In this document: in pieces, positions 36,600 through 47,310 of the stretch | How the letters are laid out: every line of letters starts with the position of its first letter | Position numbering within the stretch: the stretch's first letter is position 1 | Source: Monodelphis domestica | Lineage: Eukaryota > Chordata > Mammalia > Didelphimorphia > Didelphidae | Direction: 5' to 3' | DNA: 64,000 nucleotides | Assembly (NCBI RefSeq): GCF_027887165.1 | Contig: NC_077230.1 | Location: 328,026,415 to 328,090,414, forward strand | Notes under the pieces: model-generated | The model's input: the letters and a program-made list of their open reading frames with translations, nothing else | What the model was told of the DNA's origin: nothing | The model's database searches: none | Translations under genes and position numbers: made by a program

Positions 36600-37187
36600 T
36601 TTTTGTTTTCTTTTTCTTTGGACAGAGCTCTGATAATGTCCTCTTTCTTAGACTGTAGACATTCTTCTGAACATTATTATGCTTCTTTTGTCTTGAATCC
36701 TTAAACCTCTCAGCCTGTGAACCAGAAGCTTCTCATCAGTTTTGTCTGCCTTCAGTTTGTGGATATGCTCTTTGAGGATCTCTTTATTCTTGAACACATT
36801 TCTCTTCAACCTCAAGTAAAAGCTGTGATCATATGTTAGTCACTCTTTTTGGATTTACAATATATGTAGAACAGATGGTACAGAATCCACACTCTCCAAG
36901 TGACCTTCTCAGGCAATATTCCCTTTCTTACCATTGCCTGTGTGCCTACTTTTCTACTGAACCAGTGTTTTCTGGCATAGAGCAAGAGAGGAAACAGAGA
37001 TAGATTTATTGATGATCAGCCCATCTCTAATCAACTTCCTGATTTGCTGATGGATATTAGTGCTGTTAATTTTATTGATTTCATTGGGTTTGAACCAAAC
37101 CATCTTTTTTGCAATCAAAGGGCAATAGAGGCAATTCTCTTAAGAACCCTGACCATATTCATGGTGGCAGCTACAGTGCAAAAAAAG
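36600..37187 (-). pseudogene. RPL19: RPL19 processed pseudogene
   Basis: Read on the minus strand from the ATG at 37162, the sequence follows ribosomal protein L19 (large-subunit protein eL19) along its length. Landmarks are MNMVRVLKRIASIAL, a degraded KKVWLDPNE block, ARKHWFS with a neighbouring [42 protein letters not shown] and a C-terminal [21 protein letters not shown] in another frame. A short leader with ctgccacc just before the ATG resembles the RPL19 5' UTR. It has several in-frame stops and at least one frame change near the C-terminus, no introns, and an A-rich 3' end. It sits inside an older minus-strand L1 remnant. Ribosomal protein genes are frequent donors of retrocopies. Confidence 0.9.
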
Positions 37188-37496
37188 AAAGTAGAGAGCA
37201 ATTTATTGACTTTGAGGGCTTCCCAGTGGCTGGACCAATTTAGAGTTCTCCCAACAGTGTATGAGTGTGCTGTCTTCCTATAACCCCTCCAATAATTGTC
37301 ATTTTCCTTTTTGGGAGTCTTCTTTGCCAATCTAATAAGTGTGATTATGAAACCTCAGAGTTGTTTTTATTTGGATTTCTCTAATTGATAGTGATCTGGA
37401 GCATTTCTCATATAACTGCTGATCAATAGTGTTTCTGACCTGGAGAAATTGCCTGATCATATCCTTTGACCTTAACTTTTGGGAAATTAGGCTAAG

Positions 37497-37735
37497 TAGA
37501 TGCAAAGGGGTTAGAAGGCTGGACCTTGAGTCAGAAAGACATCTTCCTAAGTTCAAATCTAGTATCAGATACAAGTTGTGTGATTCTGAGGAAGTCATTT
37601 AACACTTTTTGCCCCAGTTTCCTCATCAAATGAGCTGGAGAAGGAAATGGCAACCCACTGCAATATCTTTGTTGAGAAAACTGCAAATGGGGTAAAGAAG
37701 AATTTAACAACTGAAAAAAACAACTAAACAATGGT
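37497..37735 (+). mobile_element. tRNA-derived SINE with RTE-type tail
   Basis: Contains aagttcaaatctagtatcag, ggagaaggaaatggcaaccc and an AACAA-type end. It is inserted just after the old L1 segment. Confidence 0.8.
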
Positions 37736-37808
37736 GGAATTAGGAATCTTATTTTCATAATGATAGGGATAAGAATAGGTACTGGACCCATGATTTCAAT
37801 GGTATAGT

Positions 37809-38005
37809 GCAGCAGTTATTAAACTTTTTGGTTTTAGAACCTCTTTGTACTTAAAGATTATGGAGGACCATAAGAACTTTTGTTCTTATGGATTATATAT
37901 ATATATTATATTAGAAATTAAATTGTCTTAGTATTATAATGCAAAACAGTTTTGACCTTGCAGTCCTCCTAAAGGGTTTTGGGGAGAATCTCTGATGAGG
38001 AAATC
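37809..38005 (+). mobile_element. hAT (Charlie-like) MITE
   Basis: The left end cagcagttattaaacttttt and right end ggttttggggagaatctctg resemble the inverted termini of a Charlie-group hAT element. The inner text ggaccataagaacttttgtt fits the same family. No clear 8-bp duplication was seen. Confidence 0.5.
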
Positions 38006-38029
38006 CTCACTCCCAGCACCTTTTCCTTA

Positions 38030-38400
38030 ATTTATAGTTTCAGAGAGTTCCTTGAGTTCATAAGAGCTTAAGTGACTCTCCCATGATCAGAGGTAGCATA
38101 TGTCAAAAACAGAACTTGAAATTACATCTTCTTGACTCAAGTACTGACTTTCTATCCACTATACTGTTTCATCTCATGAATAATAATGATGTTGATGATG
38201 AGCATATTTATAATTTGTAATGTATTTTCCTCACAACAACCCTGTGAGGTGTGAATATTTTTGTACTCATTTTAGCAATTAAGAAATTATGACTCAGACA
38301 AGTTATTAGTGCATGGTCACAAAGGGAGTAAATGAAAGAAGAAGGATTTGAACAAGTCTCCTAACTCTAAAATCATCCATCTTTTGATTATGTCACACTT
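38030..38400 (-). mobile_element. Two CORE/MIR-type SINEs in tandem
   Basis: Reverse copies at about 38030-38175 (cttaagtgactctcccatga) and 38178-38400 (acaacaaccctgtgaggtgt, gaaggatttgaacaagtctc). Confidence 0.6.
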
Positions 38401-38609
38401 ACTGAATGATGAATAAATGAAGCATCAGAATTTTGAAAATAACATATAGAGATAATGGAGAGGAGAGTAAGAAAAATTAGTGGAGAACATGGCCTATGGG
38501 GACAGCCTGAGTGAAAGAGCTTGGTGAATGTCTATAAAGAAGAACAGGAAGGCAGAAAATGTTAGGAGAAGGACTCAGCCATCTAAGATATTTTCCAGGG
38601 TCTCATAAT

Positions 38610-38750
38610 GGTAGAGACAGTATAGCATAGTGGGTAAAGTATTACATTTGTAGTCAGAAGGATTTGGGATCAAATCTTGTCTTTGCCATTATAGTGACTC
38701 TGGAACAAATCACTTAATTTAAATCTCAATGTCAGCTTTCTTAGGTCACA
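38610..38750 (+). mobile_element. MIR-type SINE
   Basis: Contains agcatagtgggtaaagtatt, tcagaaggatttgggatcaa and aaatcacttaattt. Confidence 0.65.
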
Positions 38751-38850
38751 ATTAGGTTATGTACTATTTAATTTTTGTCTTTGTATTCCCAATCTGGCAC
38801 ATAGTATGCTCTTAATAAGGACTCATTGAATTAATAAGTGAATTTCTATG
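38750..38850 (+). mobile_element. L2 LINE 3' tail
   Basis: A short terminus: tctttgtattcccaatctgg and cacatagtatgctcttaata. Confidence 0.5.
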
Positions 38851-40374
38851 TTTCTCAGGTTGCTTCCTAGGACTTCTAAAACAGACAGATTGTGATCTGT
38901 GTTGGAAGAGTGAGTTCCCATGCAGGGCGTTTCCTCATAACTATCACAGGAGGAAAAAGGAGTAAACTTCCCTGGGGGAGGCTCAGGTTAAACAGTAGGA
39001 AAACAATTCACAGGTCAACATCAGCCTGGGATAGTTGACTTGGGGAGTTTGTGAGTTCTCTAGGGAGATTTTATTTTTTTAACTTCATTTTAAATCATAG
39101 ACAACAAACATCAACTAACACAAACATTCTAATGTACAAAGAAAAAAAAATAGGATTGTGTTTGAAGACATGTGTTTCCATTAGGTAAACTTTTTTTTTA
39201 AGAATGCATATTAAATTTAGCCCAACAGTAGCAAAACCAACCTGCCTGTGTCCTTTTTTGAACTTTCAGATTTTCTTCTGTATATTTTTTACATTTTACA
39301 TTTTTTCTTTCTTTCCTTCTTTCTTTTTTCTTTCTCTTGATTTCTTCCTTCCTCCCTCCTTCACTTCTTTCTCCCATCTTTCTTTCTTTCCTTCCTCCCT
39401 TCCCTCTGTTTCTCTTACTCTTTCTTATTTTTCCTTTCTCCCTTCCTTCCTTTCTCCCTCTTTCCTTCATTCCTTTGTTCCTTCCTTCCTTCTCATTTTC
39501 TACCTCTGGTTCATCATTCTTTTGCCAGGGCATGTAAGGGATGAGGGATATTTTATCACCAGTCTCAGAAAGCCAGAAATGGTTGCTGTATTGATCAGAG
39601 GGTGGAAAAACCAGTTTGATCATTGGAATTCTTCAATTCTAGAGGGCAGAGGATTTAAAGGGGAGCGAGAAGTCTAAATGACCTTGAGGGCCCTTCCAGG
39701 CCCATTTTCTACAGCTCTTTAAGTCCAGGTGGGACTCAGAGGTAACAAGTGGTGACATGTTACTGGCAAGGCAGGAAAGAGGCTTCCAAGGGGTACTTTC
39801 ACCTGAAGCTGCATTAATTGGAGTATTACATACAGAAAAGTGGGGGGGGGGGAGGGAGTGTGGGGAGTGCTGCTGAGGGAACAACAGATGCCATTCATTC
39901 CTGGTTCACAAATTGTACTGGGACCATAAAGTCAAATTCCTTCTCTGATGCTCAGTGCCCAAGATGGGCCTTTCACCTAAGAAATGTTATGAATGTGCTG
40001 GGGGAAAAACAGTCATATTGAGTGAATGACTGCCCTTCAAGTATGTAGAGTTTGGACAAAAATCCTCTTATTTTTAAGTTATGACATGATCATGAGCTAG
40101 TTCAGTCACCTAGCCCCCCTGGGAGAGAGAGAGAAGTCAAGAGGAACAGCCCCATTTTTTAGAGGAGGAAGTGAGACATGGCATTAGATTAGAAAGCTTC
40201 TGAAGCTCAAATGGAATTCGGGAACTGGGGCAGAAAGTTAGTTCAGTCTATGTTCTGGACTACTTGTAAAAGCTAGACTTGTCAAATGCTTAACTTTATT
40301 TTTAAATAAATTATTATTGATAATAATAATCAACAGAAATAATAATAGTGAACATTCACATAGCACAAAGATTT
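38851..40374. other. Mostly unassigned stretch
   Basis: Besides the pyrimidine tract at 39298-39500 and a G run at 39842-39851, no gene or repeat was recognised. Confidence 0.4.
39298..39500 (+). repeat. Pyrimidine (CTTT/CTTC) tract
   Basis: About 200 bp rich in ttcctt and ctttc units. The reverse frame is a low-complexity Arg/Lys/Glu peptide and not a gene. Confidence 0.95.
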
Positions 40375-40770
40375 ACAAAGCGCTTCATAGGATCATAGAC
40401 TGAGATCAGGAACATATTTTCAAGGTCATCCAATTCAAATCCCTTATTTTATACATGAAGAAACTGAAATCCAAAGAAATAAAGTAATTTCCCCATATTT
40501 TATATGGGAAGCCACACGTTAAGCCACATTTTATACATGCCTTTTTGAACACCACAAGATCCAAGGGCTGAGGTCCCTAAGGCTGCAGGTATTATTACAC
40601 CTATTTTTCAGGCAGACTTATCTGGAAGTGAGCATAGACCTCCTCTACTCTACCCCCTTGTTTTACAGTTGGGGAAACTGAGGTTTAGAGAAGTGAAGGG
40701 ATTACAGAGTTTTAACTAAAATCCAGTCTTTCTGACTCTCCATCTGGTGCTATTTCTTCTGTATTATGCT
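40375..40770 (-). mobile_element. Two CORE/MIR-type SINEs
   Basis: Reverse copies: 40375-40560 (aaggtcatccaattcaaatc, acatgaagaaactgaaatcc) and about 40590-40770 (cccttgttttacagttgggg, aaactgaggtttagagaagt). Confidence 0.65.
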
Positions 40771-40839
40771 GACTGATCTGAGGATGACACTGTAAACATA
40801 TAATTTTGAATGATTTCTTCTGACTGGAATTTAATTAGG

Positions 40840-40985
40840 ATGACAGTGAATGAGAACCAATTCTTTCAGCTTTGGCACTAACTGTATGACTTATTGGGCA
40901 AAAATATTTCTTTTCCCTGGGCCTTTGTTTCTTCATTTATTAAATGAAGCAATGAGGAATAAAAGAGATGCTCTCAAAGGTAAGT
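40840..40985 (+). mobile_element. MIR-type SINE
   Basis: Contains gggcctttgtttcttcattt and a degraded head. Confidence 0.55.
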
Positions 40986-41039
40986 TTGACAGCTGTAAGT
41001 TGTATAATTTTTTGAGATTTATCTCTAATTTAATCTAGG

Positions 41040-41265
41040 GCATATTGGCAGTGCAGTGGATAGGAGTCAGGAAGACCCTTAAATTAAAATCTATTTTCAC
41101 TTACTAGCTGTGTGATCCTGAGCAAGTCACTTAATACTGTTTGCTTCCATTTCCTCATCTGTCAAATGATTTGGAGGAAGAAATGTCAAAACTCTAGTAT
41201 CTTTGCCAAGAACATCCCAAATGGAATCATGAAGAGTCAGACACAAACTGAAGAAAAACAATAGT
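41040..41265 (+). mobile_element. tRNA-derived SINE with RTE-type tail
   Basis: Head cagtgcagtggataggagtc; tail gtatctttgccaagaacatc and gaagagtcagacacaaactg. Confidence 0.8.
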
Positions 41266-41399
41266 TTTAACCAAGGAACCTAAAACTTAAATAAAAGACT
41301 TCCTCTAGTCCTCTTTTTCTATCCAGCTTCTTTCCCATCTCTTCTTCCCTTCATTCCTAAACTTGAAAAAACTATCCTCTTTTGACATCTCTTTTTCCT

Positions 41400-41570
41400 C
41401 AGTGATAATTATAATAATTATTAGAACTAATTTATGTATAGTGTCTTAAGGGATGCAAAATGCTTTATATATATATTTCCATTTGATACTCATAGTATTG
41501 CTATAAAGCAATGTAATATCCCCATTTGTAGATGGGGAAACTAAGGCTGAGAGAAGTCATAGTTATCTCT
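41400..41570 (-). mobile_element. MIR-type SINE
   Basis: Contains ggatgcaaaatgctttatat, ccccatttgtagatggggaa and actaaggctgagagaagtca. Confidence 0.65.
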
Positions 41571-41589
41571 ATTTATATCTTACACTTCG

Positions 41590-41715
41590 AGTAGACTACA
41601 AACATGGTAAGGGCACAGACAGTTTAAGTAAACTTTGTACCTTTCCCACTTCTGACCACAGGGCCATGCACATAATGGACTCCTAGTAAATGTGTGTTGA
41701 ATGAATGAATAAATC
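41590..41715 (+). mobile_element. L2 LINE 3' tail
   Basis: The terminus reads gggccatgcacataatggac then tagtaaatgtgtgttgaatg and a gaat repeat. Confidence 0.5.
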
Positions 41716-42239
41716 ATGAAATCTTGGTAAATCCATAAGAACAACTATAAAAATTGATTGATATGACCAAGAACAAGACCAAGATATCAAGATGGACTCA
41801 GTAGAAATCAAACAGAAATCAGACAGTGAAGCTAAACTCAAGTGAACACACACACACACATATAGTTTCTTCATAGGTCCTTCAAATCATACTTCAGTTA
41901 GAAAATTCCTCTAGCTAACAATATTATCACACTTATATGTACTTAAGGGGCATCAAAGAAGAGAAGAGAAAGGGAGAATAATTCATGTTCAAGGTTAGTG
42001 TATGATTTAATGCTGGTTCAAGTTAAATATTAATTTGGGAAAAGCAGCTTTAAAAACCAAGCCAGCTTTGAGTTGATCCAAGAGTCATCAGTACAAAAAT
42101 ATTGAAGCAAAATGTAGGCCACATCACTAGAGCTGATAAGGGTTGGCAAGGAAATTCATCTCAGGGAAGGAGTAAGAAGAGCAAAAGTCTTCTAGAAGGC
42201 AGTTCATGGTTTCCCTCCTATTCCTGGCTTTCTTTTCTT
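41716..42239. other. Unassigned stretch
   Basis: Contains a short CA repeat (41848-41860). No gene seen. Confidence 0.4.
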
Positions 42240-42860
42240 TAAAAATTTTTTTAAAGTAATATTTTTTAAACTTTATCTTCATTTTATTTTAATAAATTTA
42301 CACATAATTTTTCCAAAGTTATATGAATGATTTATGTCTCCCTTCTTTCTTCCCTCTCCCCTCCTGGAGTTGGCAAGCAATTCAATCTGGGTTGTACATA
42401 TATTATCACTCAAAACATATTTCCATATTATTCATTTTTTGTAAGTGAATAATCTTATAAAACCTAAACCCCAAATCATATATCCAAATAAGCAAGTGAT
42501 AAATCATATGTTTTCATTTACATTTCTACTCTAACAGTTCTTTCTCTAGAGATGGATAGCGTTCTTTGTCATACGGATCATAGTATTGATGTTAGTAGCA
42601 AAGCCTATCACATTTAATCATCCCTCAGTATTGCAGTTATTGTATATAATGATCTGGTTCTGCTCATTTCACTCTGCATCAGTTCATGTAGGTCTTTCCA
42701 GCTCTTTCTGAAATCATCTTGTTCATCATTCCTTATAGAACATAGTATTCCATCACCACCATATATCATAATTTGTTCAGCCATTCCCCAATTGAGGGAC
42801 ATCTTTTTAGTTTCCAATTCTTTGTCTGGCTTTCTTTTCAATTGAGGCAATAACCCTTGT
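42240..42860 (-). mobile_element. LINE-1 3' end (5'-truncated)
   Basis: The final ORF2 codons and 3' UTR are shared with the intact L1 (gttctgctcatttcactctg, agtattccatcacc, tttgttcagccattcccc). It lies head to tail with the next L1 fragment in the same orientation. Each has its own 3' UTR, so they are two insertions. Confidence 0.85.
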
Positions 42861-42879
42861 TTCTAAGTTTTGGTGATTA

Positions 42880-44035
42880 GGTGCCTCCTTTTAATTTACA
42901 TTTTTGTTATTATAATTTATTTATTCATTTTTATTTACTTATTTATTCATTTTAAACTTAAAAATGTTTTTGAGTTTCAAGTTCTCTCCTTCCCTCTAGC
43001 CCTACTTCTTCCCATTGAAGACAAGTGATATGATACTCATTATACTTGTGAAATCATGTAAAATACATTTCCATATTAGCCATGTTGCGAGAAAACAAGA
43101 AAAGGGGGAAGTTGGGTGGCTCAGTGGATTGAAAGCCAGGCCTAAATACAGGAGGTCTTGGGTTCAAATCTGCCTCAAATACTTCTTAGTTATGTGATGT
43201 TGGGTAAGTCATTTGGCTTACCTGGCTCTTACCACTCTTCTGCCAATACAAAGTATTGATTTTAAGAGGGAAGGTAAGGGTTTTATAAAAAGTAAGATAG
43301 ATTTATACTTCAGTTTACATTCAGGGTTAATACATTCTCTCTCTGGAGGTGGATAGCAATTTTCATCATGAGTCCTTCAAATAGTCTTGAATCTCTGTCT
43401 TGATCAGAGCAGCTGAGACATTTGCAGTAAGTTATCATTACAATGTTGCTGTCACTGTACACAATGATATCCTCCTGAAACTTCTTTTACTTTGCATCAG
43501 TTCTTACATATGGTTTCTTGTCAGTTCTTGTAACACAGTAGTATTTCATCACAATAATATACTACAACTTATTTAGCCATTCCCCTTTTCATCAGCATCT
43601 CTTCAATCTCCAATTCTTTGCCACCAAAAAAAGAGCTGCTCTAAATATTTTTGAACATATAAGTCTTTTCCCTTTTCTTTGATCTCTTTGGGATACAGAC
43701 CTAATTGTGGTAGTGCTGGGTCAAAGGCTAGGAACAGTTTGATAACCCTTTGGGCATAGTTCCATACTGTTCTCCAGGATGAGTTCTTAATTCTACTAAC
43801 AGTTCACTAGTGTACTTTCCTATATCGCCTTTAGCTTTTGTCTTGAGAGCTGCAAGGTAGTACCTCAGAGTTGTTTTAATATGCTTTTCTCTAATAAGTA
43901 GTGATTTAGTGCATTTTTCCAAATGGCCATTGATAGCTTTGGTTTCTTCTGAAAATAGCCTATTCATATCCCTTGATCATTTATACATTGAGGGATGGCT
44001 CTTATTTTTATAAGTTGATTCAGTTTGACTGGAAG
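42880..44035 (-). mobile_element. LINE-1 3' end, split by a SINE
   Basis: The minus-strand ORF2 C-terminus and 3' UTR of a marsupial L1 are recognisable by comparison with the intact copy at 53337: stretches such as tttagccattcccc, gatctctttggga, gtgctgggtcaaaggc and acctcagagttgttttaat. A SINE at 43105-43291 interrupts its 3' UTR. 5'-truncated and decayed. Confidence 0.85.
43105..43291 (+). mobile_element. tRNA-derived SINE (SINE1/Mon1-like) inside L1
   Basis: The text gttgggtggctcagtggatt, ttgggttcaaatctgcctca and the standard 3' body. It lies in the 3' UTR of an older L1. Confidence 0.9.
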
Positions 44036-44069
44036 TGCTTGTAATGATGTGACCATAAGGTCAGAAGAG

Positions 44070-44225
44070 GGGTATCAAATTTGATATGGAATCAGAAGAC
44101 CTGGGTTCAAATTCTCATTTTTCTGATTACTACTTTTGTGGTCTTGGCAAAGTCTATGGGTATTGGTTTTTTCAACCACAAAGTGAAGATATTAGACTAG
44201 ATGATCTCTAAGCTCTGGTCTATTA
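44070..44225 (+). mobile_element. MIR-type SINE
   Basis: Contains ggaatcagaagacctgggtt and ttagactagatgatctctaa. Confidence 0.65.
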
Positions 44226-44455
44226 AATTCAACAAACATTTTTTTCTTATTCTGTACCCTCATGGAGTATGTGTTGAATGAATTAAAGAGGGAAGTAATA
44301 GTAGAACAGGTGACCATTACAATGTTGAGATTCTGTGATTCTTAGAACAGGATATTCTAAGATGTTCTTTTCCACACCCCTTTTTAAAAAGAGTAAAATA
44401 TATGGAAATCAAAGACCTGATTTCAAAACCAGATTCTGTCACTTTTTAGCAACAT

Positions 44456-45625
44456 GACTTTGCTGTAATGGAGAGAGCACTAGACATGTGTAAGGGTAGG
44501 GGATCATTGAGCCAGCAAATCAATGACCTCAACTACCTTTAAAGTGAGTGGTAAGATGCTAAACCCTGGTACTTAAGCCAGGTGAGAATGTCTCATTCAA
44601 AGGCTTTAGATCAAATGTTAAAAGTCCTTGATCAGGTTAAGCATCAGATGAATTGGAGGGAATCTATACAGCATATATGTTTGGATTGGTTCAGGACATC
44701 CAACCACACTCTGTGGATGCTCTATAAAATAACAAACCAATTCGGAACCCAGGAGATTCTAGTGGCAATAGAGGAGGGAAAGCTACCACTAAGGAAAACC
44801 ACTTGTGGGAAGAGGGAGAGCAGGGAGAGATGCTCTGAAAAGGAATATTTACTCTCTGTTCTCTTTCCCTTCTGTCCCACCCTGGCTGGAGGAGGACATT
44901 GAGATCTTCAAAGGGTCCAGATGATTTTAGGCTTTCTATCCTCCTCCTATCCTTGATCCTGGGACAGCAGTAGTAGTGTCTGCATCAAGAACTGAGAACA
45001 GACTGGATGAAATAATAATAAAAGGCAGAGAGAAACGAGGCTCAAAAAAGAGCCGAGAAGAAAAGCATCAACATGCCTAAGGACTCCAGCAAAAGGATTT
45101 CCAGGAGCTATACTACTTCCCTCTGCTACATGTGTCCTCTAAGCTTGATCCCACTTTCTCTTGAACTCCTGATGGGAGATTGTAACACAGTTTGGGGGAA
45201 ATTTCTTGTACCAACTATTTTTGCTATACCATCTTAGTAAATACTCTTTTCTAAAAACAAATTGTCTTACTGACTTTCATGTCGATTGATAATAAAGGGG
45301 GAGGTCAAGTATGCTGGTGGATACTCATGAGTGAAAACATTTGAAAAACAAACTCTCTGACATTTAAGGGTAGCCCATAGATTTCTAAAGGGATGAATAG
45401 TAGCTGAGCTCTGAGGATCTGGGCTAAGTCCAAGTTGAGGTTGAGAGAGTTTATGTGTATTTCATTTGGAAACAAGGAGACTTGAATTTGAATCCTGCCT
45501 CAGACACTTAGTGATCAACCCCTAAACTCTTAAGTCCTTAGTTTTCTCATATGTAAAATAAAGGGGGGTGTATATTCGATATTATCTGAGGACTTTTTCA
45601 ACCCTTAAGTGTATGATCCTATTGT
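44456..45625 (+). mobile_element. MIR-type SINE split by an LTR-like element
   Basis: The head gctgtaatggagagagcact stops at about 44488. The body resumes at about 45466 with ggagacttgaatttgaatcc, tgcctcagacacttagtgat and tctcatatgtaaaataaagg. The 975 bp between is the LTR-like element. Confidence 0.65.
44489..45465 (+). mobile_element. LTR-like element splitting a MIR
   Basis: A unit of about 975 bp, starting tgtaagggtagg and ending ...tgtatttca, separates two halves of one MIR. It holds ttcttgtaccaactattttt, gctataccatcttagtaaat and gattgataataaagggg, features reminiscent of an LTR. A weak relative lies at 300-1130. The family may be ERVL/MaLR-like, but this is uncertain. No coding region was recognised. 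Confidence 0.45.
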
Positions 45626-46184
45626 CTCCATGAACTTTTTTTTAACCTTATGTGGAAAATGAAAATAAACATAATTCTTTCATCTACTTCATGAGGTTAT
45701 TGTAAACTTTAATATGTAAATGTTAGTTAATGTTATAGCTGAACGAGTTGTCTTTTGTATTTGAGTGTTTCCTTCTTCAAGGTAGTCCCCTTAGAAATTT
45801 ACACATTTATCCCATAAACATGCCTTGATTTAGAATATCCCTAGATCTCCTTCTTGGGAAGGACCTTCAGGAACAGTTCAGGTGGCACTTACAAACACAC
45901 ACACATACACACAAATTATATTTTGGCCAAATTATAGACAAGCTTTGTAATCCTTAATGGCTACATATATCCCTTTTAAGCAGAGCACCTTCATGAGGGC
46001 AAAATTTTAGACATTTGTTCTTTATTCTTCATATATTTCAAATGCATTATGTTTTCAAAATAAATAAAGGCTTTAAAATTAGTTTAAATATCGTTTGGTG
46101 AGGGTTGATTCAATCTTACTTGGATACATAGGCAGTAAAAAGGAGTAAATATTAAAGAGTTGAATGTAGTTGAATATATGCACT
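45626..46184. other. Unassigned stretch
   Basis: AT-rich with a short CA-type repeat at 45896-45912. No gene seen. Confidence 0.4.
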
Positions 46185-46262
46185 ACACCAGAAGTCCAAA
46201 GATGTGGGGGATAATCTCAACTCTGCCAGGAATTGGTGTATGATTTTAACAAGTCAAGAGTG

Positions 46263-46745
46263 AGGGTTCTTAAACTTTCTTGTGCCATAAAACTTCTTTG
46301 ACTGTCTGGTGAAATTTATGGACCTCTTCGCAGAATAATGTTTTTAGCTCAGTGTAGTGGCATATATCTTTAATCCTAGATAATAGAGAAGTCAAAGATG
46401 GTGGATATCTTGAACTTAGGAGTTTCAGTAAGATAAGGTGATTGTTTGCTCCAACTAAGTTTGACATATGTAAGGTAGGCCTAGAGAAGGGAAGGTCATC
46501 AGGCTGCCTAAAGAGGGGCAAATTGAGTCAGGTCAGAAACAGAATAGGCCAAAACTCCTGCATGGATCAGTAATGGGACTGGGTCCCTGAGAATTACTAA
46601 GACACTTTAAACTTTGACAAAATAGGAATATTTGATCTCAATAAAAAGATTTTAAATGCATAAAATAAAATATATGTGACCCCAATTTTATTGAAATTAA
46701 AAAAAAATAAGTTCATGGACTTCTGGTTAAGAATCTCTTGGCTAG
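46263..46745. mobile_element. hAT-like MITE interrupted by 7SL
   Basis: The left end gggttcttaaactttcttgt and right end ggttaagaatctct form imperfect terminal inverted repeats. Internal text (atggacctcttcgcagaata, atgcataaaataaaatatat) matches a mammalian hAT MITE as I recall it. The two halves are 46263-46345 and 46641-46745. Confidence 0.6.
46346..46640 (+). pseudogene. RN7SL: 7SL (SRP) RNA retropseudogene, near full length
   Basis: The stretch aligns to 7SL RNA throughout. It begins near the GGTGGCGCGTGCC region (here tagtggcatatatc), passes aacttaggagttt, actaagtttgacat, ggctgcctaaagagggg and aggtcagaaac, and then reaches aaaactcctgcatggatcag and agtaatgggactggg. Length is about 295 nt, near the 300 nt of the RNA. 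The tail is A-rich (aataaaaag). It is inserted inside a hAT-like MITE. Many substitutions make a working SRP RNA unlikely. Confidence 0.88.
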
Positions 46746-46914
46746 ATGATTTCTTTTTCTTTTCTTAGATGTCTAAAGTTCTAAAGTTCTAAAGTCCTTC
46801 CCAGCTCTAATAATCTATTATTTCTATAATCTAAAGTACAGTTAAACAAGGGTAATAGAATATTATATTAAAATTCTGATTTTTTCCCTTATCTTCTGGG
46901 CATAGGGAAAATGA

Positions 46915-47310
46915 GAAGCAGCATAGTGAAGTAAACAGAGCAATGGATTGGAAGTTGGGGAACTTGGGTTCAAATTTTGCTTCTGACATAACAGTTGTGT
47001 GATCTTGTTGCTGTTCAGTTGTTTCAGCCATGTATGACTCTTTGTGACCCTATTTAGGGTTTTCTTTTTGGCAAAGATACTGGAGTACTTTGCTATTTCC
47101 TTTTCCAGCTCATTTTACAAATGAGGGGAACTGACACAAACAGGGTTAAGTGACTTGCCCTGGGTCAAAGAGCTAGTTAGTGTTTGAGGGTAGATTTGAA
47201 CTCAGGAAGATAAGTCTTTCTGACTCCATACCCAGCTCTATTGTGCCACCTAGATGTCCTTGTGTGGCTCTAAGTCAGTTATTTAACTTTTAATAGCCTC
47301 AGGCAACTCT
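46915..47310 (+). mobile_element. MIR-type SINE split by an RTE-tailed SINE
   Basis: The head gcagcatagtgaagtaaaca with gggttcaaattttgcttctg precedes 47012. The 3' part (gtcagttatttaactttta) follows 47263. Confidence 0.65.
47013..47262 (-). mobile_element. tRNA-derived SINE with RTE-type tail, inside a MIR
   Basis: Reverse copy: the tail gttgctgttcagttgtttca leads to a head ending at the A box (ctctattgtgccacctag). Short repeats of the type ttgtgtg at both edges (about 46995 and 47261) look like its target duplication within a MIR. Confidence 0.82.

Larger units (their letters stand above)
35395..37480 (-). mobile_element. Old LINE-1 3' half, split by a solo LTR and an RPL19 retrocopy
   Basis: Remnants of L1 ORF2 and 3' UTR on the minus strand occupy 35395-36025, 36445-36600 and 37190-37480. 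Landmarks are tttagccattcc, tttgctacaac, atctctttg, gagttctcccaacagtg and aacctcagagttgtttttat. The gaps are an LTR and an RPL19 pseudogene. Both were therefore inserted later than this L1. Confidence 0.7.
46185..46850 (+). mobile_element. MIR-type SINE split by a hAT-like MITE
   Basis: The MIR head and middle (46185-46262) and its 3' end (46741-46850; ttggctagatgatttc, tccttcccagctctaataat) flank the MITE and the 7SL copy inside it. Confidence 0.6.

Noticed and set aside
39198-39677. Overlapping 141- and 157-codon frames on opposite strands
   Set aside because: Both arise from the CTTT/CTTC tract and give low-complexity peptides with no domain.
44582-44902. 106-codon frame as a gene
   Set aside because: It lies inside the LTR-like element, has no recognisable domain and no supporting signals.
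46346-46640. Idea that the 7SL-like segment is an Alu or B1-type SINE
   Set aside because: It contains the central S-domain text of 7SL that Alu and B1 lack, and Alu-type SINEs are not known from marsupials.
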